DNA of 64,000 nucleotides from Variovorax paradoxus. GTDB lineage: Bacteria; Pseudomonadota; Gammaproteobacteria; Burkholderiales; Burkholderiaceae_C. The DNA is taken from assembly GCF_030811855.1 (NCBI RefSeq), contig NZ_JAUSRN010000021.1, forward strand, positions 36,764 to 100,763, written 5' to 3'. The notes below the pieces were generated by a model. It did no database searches and was not told where the DNA came from. It saw only the letters and a list, made by a program, of their open reading frames with translations. Shown here in pieces: positions 15,391 through 22,118 of the stretch. The stretch's first letter is position 1; each line of letters starts with the position of its first letter. Position numbers and translations under genes: made by a program.

Positions 15391-17518
15391 TCTGGCGCAG
15401 CAACCCTGATTCCTCGGCACTTGGCCCGACGAAGATCTCGACTTCGCCCGCCTCGAACAAGGGCTGCAGGTCCGGCCCGAGGTAGCGCAGCTCTGCCGCC
15501 GGCAACTCCAGGTTCACCGAGCCGGCTTCGCCAGGCATCAATCGCAGCTTCGCGTAGCCCTTGAGTTCCAGCAACGGCCGGGTGACGCGGCTTCGCTTGC
15601 TGCGGACGAACAGGAAGACAGTCTCTTCAGCCTCGCGCGCGCCAACGTTGCGGAGTTTGACGCTGATCTTCAGCGCGTCCTGCTCGCGCACGCGCCGAGG
15701 CTCGACTTGAAGTTCGTCGTAGATGAACCGGCCGTAGGTCAAGCCGTGACCGAATGCATACAGCGGCGTGTTTTCGACGTCCTGGTACTTGCTCGTGAAG
15801 TAGTCGGCGGGATTGATCGGCCGGCCGGTGGGGCGCTGGCCGAAGAAGATCGGCACCTGCCCGACGGCGCGCGGCCAGCTCATCGGCGTGCGACCGCTGG
15901 GCGTTGCCTGGCCCGTGACCACGTCGGCGATCGCATGGCCGGCTTCGATGCCGAGGAACCACGCAGCCAGCAGCGCATCGGCGTGTTCGGCCAGCCAGGG
16001 AACGACGAGCGGGCGTCCCGAGAACAAGATCGCGATGACGGGGATGCCGAGCGCACGTGCACGTGCCGTCACCGCTTCGGCCAGAGCCTGTTGTCGGCCG
16101 GGAAGCGCGGGAGTGGCGCGGCTCGCCGCCTCGCCACTCATCCTGGCACGCTCGCCCAGGCACAGCAGGACGGCGTCGGCGCCGTCGCACAGCGCAATGG
16201 CAGCTTCGATGCCGCTGTCGTCGGTGCTCTCGATGGCGACGCCGGGTGCATGGCGTATGTCGGTCTGCGGCAGCGCGGCGCGCAAGCCGGCAAGCACGCT
16301 GACGGCCGGCTCGTGTTCGCCGGCACCCCACCACGGGCCTTTCATCTCGGTGCTTGCGTCGGCCAGCGGGCCGATGACACACAGTGCCTTCGGTGAAGCA
16401 GGCAAGGGCAGGGTGTCGCGCTCGTTCTTCAGCATGACGATGGCCTTGCGCGCGGCGTCGCGCGACAGTGTGTGCCGCTCGGCGACAACCGTTGCGGACT
16501 CCGGTGTCGCGCCGCGACGGTAAGGGTCGTCGAACAGGCCGAGCTGCTCCTTGAGCCGCAACACGCGGCGCACGCTCGCGTCGATCTCTTCGATCGTCAC
16601 CCGTCCCTGCTCGAGCGCAATCGGCAGACCCTTGCGATACGCGTCGGCCATCATGTCGATGTCGACGCCAGCCTTCAGCGCCAGTACCGCGGCATCGGCG
16701 AGATCGGCCGCGACGCCGTGCTTGATCAACTCCGCGATCGCGTTGTAGTCGCTGACGATGACGCCATCCCAGGCCATCTCGCCCCGCAGCCAGTCGCGAA
16801 GCAAGGGGATGTGCGCCGTCATCGGCACACCGTTGAGGTCGGTAAAAGCCGGCATCAGCGTCGCGACGCCGGCGCGGACCGCTGCTGCGAAGGCCGGCAG
16901 ATGCACCTCGCGCAAGGTGCGCTCGGAGATGTCCACGGCGGCGTATTCCCGCCCCGCGTTGACTGCGCCATACGCGACGAAATGCTTCGCACAGGCGGCC
17001 AGCGAATCAGCCGATGACAGGTCGGCCCCCTGGAAACCACGCACCTTGGCCTCTGCGATGCGTGCGTTCAGCCAGGGGTCTTCGCCGGGTCCTTCCGCAG
17101 TGCGGCCCCAGCGGGGATCGCGCGATACATCGAGCATCGGCGCGAAAGTCATCGCCAGGCCGTCGGCAGCGCCTTCTCGCGCGGCCTCCCGCGCCGTGCG
17201 CTCCCAAACGTCTTCGTCGAAGGCGCCGGCCTCCGCAAGCGGGATCGGAAAGAGCGTGCGATGGCCATGAATGATGTCCAGGCCAATCAAGAGCGGAATG
17301 CCAAGCCGTGACTTTTCGACGGCCAGCCGCTGCATCTCGTGCGTAGGGCCGGCGCCGACCATGTTCAGCAGATTGCCGACGGTGCCGTCGATGATCGACT
17401 GCGTGGAGTCTCCCGCGAGCACCGGCCCGGTGACCGTATAGCTGGAGGCAGTCATCGTCAGTTGACCCAGCTTTTCGGCTAGCGTCATCCGGGCCATGAG
17501 GGTGTCGATGCGGCTCAT
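15374..17518 (-). CDS. Beta-glucosidase, glycoside hydrolase family 3 (BglX-like)
   Basis: GH3 enzyme of 714 residues removing beta-linked glucose from oligosaccharide ends. The TIM-barrel domain shows LIGLDIIHGHRTLFPIPLAE, the PRWGRTAEGPGEDP substrate loop, CAKHFVAYGA and the catalytic nucleophile Asp in GVIVSDYNA. The second alpha/beta domain and a C-terminal fibronectin-III-like domain (NTPLYAFGHGLTY, then LKISVKLRNVGAREAEETV) complete the BglX layout. Unlike periplasmic BglX it has no signal peptide, so it is probably cytoplasmic and acts on imported or internal sugars. It diverges from the GH144-like gene across a candidate LacI-type operator. Together they suggest beta-1,2-glucan or related glucan breakdown. 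Confidence 0.92.
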   Translation of the reverse strand: MSRIDTLMARMTLAEKLGQLTMTASSYTVTGPVLAGDSTQSIIDGTVGNLLNMVGAGPTHEMQRLAVEKSRLGIPLLIGLDIIHGHRTLFPIPLAEAGAFDEDVWERTAREAAREGAADGLAMTFAPMLDVSRDPRWGRTAEGPGEDPWLNARIAEAKVRGFQGADLSSADSLAACAKHFVAYGAVNAGREYAAVDISERTLREVHLPAFAAAVRAGVATLMPAFTDLNGVPMTAHIPLLRDWLRGEMAWDGVIVSDYNAIAELIKHGVAADLADAAVLALKAGVDIDMMADAYRKGLPIALEQGRVTIEEIDASVRRVLRLKEQLGLFDDPYRRGATPESATVVAERHTLSRDAARKAIVMLKNERDTLPLPASPKALCVIGPLADASTEMKGPWWGAGEHEPAVSVLAGLRAALPQTDIRHAPGVAIESTDDSGIEAAIALCDGADAVLLCLGERARMSGEAASRATPALPGRQQALAEAVTARARALGIPVIAILFSGRPLVVPWLAEHADALLAAWFLGIEAGHAIADVVTGQATPSGRTPMSWPRAVGQVPIFFGQRPTGRPINPADYFTSKYQDVENTPLYAFGHGLTYGRFIYDELQVEPRRVREQDALKISVKLRNVGAREAEETVFLFVRSKRSRVTRPLLELKGYAKLRLMPGEAGSVNLELPAAELRYLGPDLQPLFEAGEVEIFVGPSAEESGLLRQTIELC

Positions 17519-17604
17519 CAGGGATTTCGAATAGAACCCAAGGGCCTTAATGATGGCATGCTGCGAGCGGTGAGCCCTCGGCCGCGTTGCGCCGCCGACA
17601 ATTC

Positions 17605-17627
17605 GGTGAAACCAAACGTTTTACCAA
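17605..17627. promoter_or_regulatory. Candidate LacI/GalR-type operator
   Basis: GGTGAAACCAAACGTTTTAC contains the perfect 8-base palindrome AAACGTTT (17614-17621) with imperfect extended symmetry (GGT...ACC). CG-centred palindromes of this kind are the usual sites of LacI/GalR-family sugar repressors. It lies in the 132-bp gap between the divergent GH3 and GH144-like genes and could control both. No LacI gene is present in the window, so the regulator would be encoded elsewhere. Confidence 0.45.
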
Positions 17628-17650
17628 GACGACAACGAAAGGAGCCGTTC

Positions 17651-18946
17651 GTGCTGAAGGATGACAGGAACCCAAGGGCACTGGCAGCCCTGTCCGATGA
17701 GGCCTTGATCGACGCCGTACAGCGGCAGACCTTCCGCTATTTCTGGGACGGTGCAGATGCCGCCAGCGGCCTGGCGCTCGACCGCCGTACGCTCGTCGGC
17801 GCCACGGGCGAAGACCTGGCCGACGAGAGGGTGGCGATCGGCGGCACGGGCTTCGGCATCATGGCCTTGATAGTCGCGGTGGAGCGCGGCTGGGTCACGC
17901 GGGACGCAGCGCTGGAGCGCCTGGGGCGGATGCGGGACGCGCTCATGCGCGCCAGGCGCTACCACGGCGCCTTCCCGCACTTCATGGATGGCGCGAGCGG
18001 CGTGACGATCCCGATGAGCCCCAAGGACGACGCGGGCGATCTGGTCGAGACTTCGTTCCTCTGCATGGGCCTGCTCTGTGCGCGCCAGTATTTCAGCGAG
18101 GACACAGCCATGGCGCGCCGGTTGCGCGCGGACTTCGACACGCTGTGGCACGAGGTCGAATGGAACTGGTTCACTCAGGGCGGGCAGGACGTGCTGTACT
18201 GGCACTGGAGCCCGAAACACGGCTGGGCAATGAACCATGAAGTGCGCGGCTGGAACGAGTGCCTCATCACCTACGTGCTGGCCGCGGCCGCGCCCCGCCA
18301 TGCGATCGATCCGCGGGTGTACCACCGCGGCTTCGCGGCGGGCGAAGGCTTCCTCAACGGCCAGTCGTACTACGGCATCGAGATTCCGCTTGGCATGCCT
18401 TACGGCGGCCCGCTGTTCTTCACGCATTACTCGTTCTGCGGCCTCGATCCGCGCGGCTTGAAGGATCGCTACGCCGAGTATTGGGATCTGAACTGCCGCC
18501 ACGTCCAGATCAACCGTGCCCACTGCCTCGCCAACCCCCAGGGCCACGCGGGCTACGGCGAATCGTGCTGGGGCCTGACCGCCAGCGACGACCCCTACGG
18601 CTACCTCGCGCACGCTCCGGACATCGACAACGGCACCATCTCGCCGACGGCCGCACTGGCCAGCCTGCCGTACGCGCCGGCCGAGGTGATGAAGGTGGTG
18701 CGGCATTTCCTCACCGTGCATGGCGAGCGGTTGTGGAGAGACTACGGCTTCGTCGATGCGTTCTGCGAGCAGCGAGACTGGTTCGCAGACACCTATCTTG
18801 CGATCGATCAAGGCCCCATCGTCGTGATGATGGAGAACCATCGCACGGGCCTTCTGTGGAAACTGTTCATGAGCGTGCCCGAAGTGCAGGCCGGGCTGCG
18901 GCGCCTGGACTTCAGCAGCCCGCATCTCGTGCCACCGGAAGCATGA
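17651..18946 (+). CDS. GH144-like (glycoamylase-domain) glucanase
   Basis: A 431-residue alpha/alpha-barrel protein of the glycoamylase-like family (COG5368), whose characterised GH144 members are endo-beta-1,2-glucanases. Recognisable stretches are TFRYFWDGADAASGLALDRR, DLVETSFLCMGLLCARQYF, VLYWHWSPKHGWAMNHEVRG and the C-terminal DQGPIVVMMENHRTGLLWKL. The GTG start was chosen because AAAGGAG stands seven bases before it; longer starts give Arg/Pro-rich sequence unlike the family. There is no signal peptide, which is unusual for a polysaccharide endo-hydrolase and implies action on internal or imported glucan. It is the first gene of a four-gene operon, and its stop overlaps the next start. 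Specificity for beta-1,2 linkages is inferred from the family. Confidence 0.8.
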   Translation: MLKDDRNPRALAALSDEALIDAVQRQTFRYFWDGADAASGLALDRRTLVGATGEDLADERVAIGGTGFGIMALIVAVERGWVTRDAALERLGRMRDALMRARRYHGAFPHFMDGASGVTIPMSPKDDAGDLVETSFLCMGLLCARQYFSEDTAMARRLRADFDTLWHEVEWNWFTQGGQDVLYWHWSPKHGWAMNHEVRGWNECLITYVLAAAAPRHAIDPRVYHRGFAAGEGFLNGQSYYGIEIPLGMPYGGPLFFTHYSFCGLDPRGLKDRYAEYWDLNCRHVQINRAHCLANPQGHAGYGESCWGLTASDDPYGYLAHAPDIDNGTISPTAALASLPYAPAEVMKVVRHFLTVHGERLWRDYGFVDAFCEQRDWFADTYLAIDQGPIVVMMENHRTGLLWKLFMSVPEVQAGLRRLDFSSPHLVPPEA

Positions 18947-20361
18947 AGTCCAGCGTGGCGAGCCTGCAAGACCCGGCGTTCGAGTCCTGGCTCGAAACAC
19001 AGCTGCGCCATTCGGCGACGGCGATGCTGTCCAGCATCTCGCCGGTGTCGATCGTCAAGCAGCGGCCCGGCTTCGGCCAGACCATACGGCCGCTAGCCGG
19101 CGCCATCGTCGCCTCGCCCGTCCTCGCCGACTACAACCCCGACCCGGACTACTTCTTTCATTGGTTTCGCGATTCCGCCGTCGTCATCGATGCACTGCGC
19201 CTGCTCTACGCTGAAGGGCGCGTCGGCGACGAAGCCCTGCAGCACCTGCACGACTTCGTTCGCTTCAGCCTGGATCTGAACCGCCTCGACGGCCGTGCGG
19301 CTGCCGCGGTGGAGGACCGCAGCGCGTGCGTGGCCCCCGAGCTCCTGCAGTACCTGCGCGAGGACCACGATCTTGCGAAGGCTTTCGGCGACCTGGTGGC
19401 TGCCGAGACACGGGTGAACCCCGACGGCACGCTCGATGTCTGCCGATGGAATCGCCCTCAGCACGACGGCGCGCCGCTGCGCGCACTGGCGCTGCTGCGC
19501 TGGGCGGCCGGCGGGCACCTCGACGCGCCGTTGCTGGCGCAAGTTTCCGAGCTGATCCGCTTCGATCTCGACTTCACGCTGCGTCGCTGGCGCGAGCCGT
19601 CATACGACATCTGGGAGGAAGAACTCGGCCACCACTACTACACGCTGCGCGTCGCAGGGGCCGCTCTGGCCGAAGGCGCGGCATGGCTGGAGAGCGTGGG
19701 CGACACGGCGCAGGCGCGGCGCTGCCAGGAGGAGTCACGGGCCGTGCTGCGCCTGCTCGACGACTACTGGGTAGATGAACGACACGAACGACGCGAACGA
19801 CACGAACGGTCAGACGATAGCGACGCGATATGTGGCTACTACCGTTCACGCGCGCTGGCGAACGGCCGACCCGGCCCGAAGGCATTGGACATCGCGGTGA
19901 TCCTGTCGGCGATCCACAGCCTCGGCACCGACACTGCGCATGGGCCGGCCGATCCGCGCATGCAGGCCACGCTAGAGCGCCTCGATGCGCTGTTCGATGC
20001 GGCCTATCCAATCAACCATGGCCGCGGCGCAGGCCATGGCGCGGCGATGGGCCGGTACGCTGGCGACGTCTACTACTCGGGCGGCGCCTACTACTTCTCG
20101 ACGCTCGGCGCCGCCGAGTTCTGTTTCCGCGCCGCGGCGATGGGCGACGACGCACGCCATTGGCTCGAACGCGGCGACGCCTATCTCGCCACCGTACGCG
20201 CGTACACGCCGGCCGGTGGCGATCTGTCGGAACAGTTCGACCAGCGCAGCGGCGCGCAGACCTCTGCCAAGCAACTGGCCTGGAGCCACGCCGCGTTCAT
20301 TTCGTGTGTCTGGGCGCGCCGCATCGCGGCCGCCGCTTGTCAGGCGCCGCGGGGGCGATGA
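18943..20361 (+). CDS. Glycoside hydrolase family 15 (glucoamylase-like)
   Basis: A 472-residue (alpha/alpha)6-barrel enzyme. GH15 landmarks are present: PDYFFHWFRDSAVVIDALR, the catalytic-acid region YDIWEEELGHHYYTLR (Glu225/226), and the catalytic-base region GDLSEQFDQRSG with Glu430, followed by TSAKQLAWSHAAFI. GH15 enzymes remove glucose from alpha-glucan ends or act on trehalose or dextran, so the operon joins an alpha-acting enzyme to a beta-glucanase. No signal peptide is seen. A short tandem repeat inserts a charged stretch, DERHERRERHERSDDSD, near residue 280. Start and stop both overlap neighbours by ATGA, so translation is probably coupled to the following ABC gene. Confidence 0.85.
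   Translation: MKSSVASLQDPAFESWLETQLRHSATAMLSSISPVSIVKQRPGFGQTIRPLAGAIVASPVLADYNPDPDYFFHWFRDSAVVIDALRLLYAEGRVGDEALQHLHDFVRFSLDLNRLDGRAAAAVEDRSACVAPELLQYLREDHDLAKAFGDLVAAETRVNPDGTLDVCRWNRPQHDGAPLRALALLRWAAGGHLDAPLLAQVSELIRFDLDFTLRRWREPSYDIWEEELGHHYYTLRVAGAALAEGAAWLESVGDTAQARRCQEESRAVLRLLDDYWVDERHERRERHERSDDSDAICGYYRSRALANGRPGPKALDIAVILSAIHSLGTDTAHGPADPRMQATLERLDALFDAAYPINHGRGAGHGAAMGRYAGDVYYSGGAYYFSTLGAAEFCFRAAAMGDDARHWLERGDAYLATVRAYTPAGGDLSEQFDQRSGAQTSAKQLAWSHAAFISCVWARRIAAAACQAPRGR
19775..19811 (+). repeat. In-frame nonamer tandem repeat inside the GH15 gene
   Basis: Four copies of a 9-base unit, GAACGACAC or GAACGACGC, the last degenerate, run in frame and encode a repeated Glu-Arg-His/Arg-Glu-Arg motif. 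The unit length is a multiple of three, so copy-number change would not shift the frame. It falls between two helices of the barrel, where a loop can tolerate insertion. It may be variable between strains. Confidence 0.7.
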
Positions 20362-22118
20362 GCGCAAGGCCAGAGAACCGTGCCGAGCCGGCTGCAAAGA
20401 CCGGTTTCTTCCGTCAGGTCAGCGAGTTGCTCGGCGCCTTGCGCGTGTCCCCAGTCGCTAAAACGCTTGTCGCGCTGATGGGCGCAATCGTCGTGGTCGT
20501 CGCGCTCACGGCGTATGGGCAGATCGAACTCAATAGCTGGAACAAGCCGTTCTACGATGCGATCTCGCGTCGCGATCTGAACGAATTCGTCGTGCAGGTA
20601 GGCGTCTTTGCGGTCATTGCGGGCGTGCTGCTGGTCTTGAACGTCGCGCAGCGGTGGCTGGGCGAAACCTTGCAGCTGAAACTGCGCGAGGCTGTGGTCA
20701 ATGACCTCGTGGGGCTGTGGCTGCAGCCGCGCCGGGCGTTCTGGCTCCAGGCCAGCGGCCCGATGGGGGCCCATCCGGACCAGCGCATGCACGACGACGC
20801 GCTGAAGCTGTGCGATCTGTCGGTCGCCCTCGGCGTGGGTCTGTTGCAGGCAGCGATGCTGTTCGGCAGCTTTGCGAGCGTGCTGTGGGTCATCTCCAAG
20901 GACTTCAGTCTCTTCTTCGACGGCAAGGACCATGTGCTGCCGGGTTTCATGTTGTGGGCAGCCATTGCCTATGCGGTCGCCGGTTCGCTGGTCACCTACT
21001 GGGTCGGCAGCGGCCTGATCTCGCGCAACGCAGAGCGCTACGCGCGTGAAGGCGAATTGCGCTTCTCGCTGACGCGCATCAACGAGCATCTCGACGGTAT
21101 CTCACTGGCTGCTGGCGAGGCCGATGAGAAGCGCCGCGTTGCAATGCATCTAGGCGACGTCTTGCGCGCCACGTCGCGCGTGGTGCTCGGGCTCACCAAC
21201 CTGACCTGGGTCACCGCGGGCTTCGGCTGGATCACCATCATCGCGCCAACGCTGGTGGCCGCACCCCTGTACTTCTCGGGGAAGGTTTCTTTCGGTGGCT
21301 TGATGATGGCCGCCGCGGCCTTCACGCAGGCACAGTCTTCGCTACGCTGGTTCGTGGACAACTTCAGCATCATTGCCGACTGGCGCGCCACGCTGCTGCG
21401 CGTTGCCGACCTGCGCCGGATGCTGGCCTCCGATCTGGAGGCGCAAGCAGGCGGCAGCCGCATCGCCTATGAGGAGGGCGAAGCCGGGGCGCTCGCGATC
21501 GAAGCGCTCGAGGTTCGTTCCTGGAGCGGCCACGATCGGCTGGACACCCCAAGTCTCGTCGTGCACCGCGGTCAGCGCGTCTTGATCCTCGGCACGCCGG
21601 GCACCGAGAAGACCTTGCTGTTCCGGGCGCTCGCGGGCCTCTGGCCCTGGGGCTCCGGCACCGTGCGCCGGCCCGACGGCGAGACGATCCACTACATGCC
21701 GCGCGGCACGCCCTACATTCCCCGCGGCACGCTGGCCGAAGTGCTGTCGTACGCAATGGAACCGTCGAGCTACCCGAGAGAAGCCATGGTGGCCGCGCTG
21801 GCGAGTGTGGGCCTCCAGCGCCTGGAGCCATTGCTGAACAAGACGGGACGCTGGGAGAGCGAGCTCAGCATGGACGAGCAGTTGCGCCTGGGCTTCGCCC
21901 GCGTGGTGCTGCAGGCGCCGCCCTGGCTGGTGATGGACGAAGCCTTCGGCGCGTTCGACGACGACACGCTCGAACTCATCATCGACGCGCTGGGCAAGCT
22001 CACGCACACGGGCATTGTCCACATAGGCTCGGCCGGAGAAGCGCACGACCGGCTGTTCACGCAGGTGGTGCATCTGGTCAAAGCGCCAAACGCCGTGCCC
22101 GAGGAGCAGCGACCATGA
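20358..22118 (+). CDS. SbmA/BacA/YddA-type ABC protein with a degenerate ATPase domain
   Basis: A 586-residue half-transporter of the ABCD-like SbmA/YddA group. Residues 1 to about 330 hold the membrane domain, with the family hallmark NSWNKPFYDAISRRDLNEF and the helix-6 region EGELRFSLTRINEHLDGISL. The C-terminal ATPase domain is recognisable, but key residues are altered. Walker A is GTPGTEKT (Glu417 for the last Gly). The Q-loop has Arg449 for Gln, the signature is LSMDEQ (Met505-Asp506 for Gly-Gly), and the switch His is Ser558. Walker B VMDE is kept. ATP-driven transport is therefore doubtful; the relatives YddA and ABCD proteins are active ATPases. The start overlaps the GH15 stop and the stop overlaps the CocE-like gene. 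Confidence 0.8.
   Translation: MSARPENRAEPAAKTGFFRQVSELLGALRVSPVAKTLVALMGAIVVVVALTAYGQIELNSWNKPFYDAISRRDLNEFVVQVGVFAVIAGVLLVLNVAQRWLGETLQLKLREAVVNDLVGLWLQPRRAFWLQASGPMGAHPDQRMHDDALKLCDLSVALGVGLLQAAMLFGSFASVLWVISKDFSLFFDGKDHVLPGFMLWAAIAYAVAGSLVTYWVGSGLISRNAERYAREGELRFSLTRINEHLDGISLAAGEADEKRRVAMHLGDVLRATSRVVLGLTNLTWVTAGFGWITIIAPTLVAAPLYFSGKVSFGGLMMAAAAFTQAQSSLRWFVDNFSIIADWRATLLRVADLRRMLASDLEAQAGGSRIAYEEGEAGALAIEALEVRSWSGHDRLDTPSLVVHRGQRVLILGTPGTEKTLLFRALAGLWPWGSGTVRRPDGETIHYMPRGTPYIPRGTLAEVLSYAMEPSSYPREAMVAALASVGLQRLEPLLNKTGRWESELSMDEQLRLGFARVVLQAPPWLVMDEAFGAFDDDTLELIIDALGKLTHTGIVHIGSAGEAHDRLFTQVVHLVKAPNAVPEEQRP

Noticed and set aside
19775..19811. CRISPR-like repeats in the GH15 gene
   Set aside because: Units are nine bases, contiguous and in frame, without spacers; this is a coding tandem repeat.
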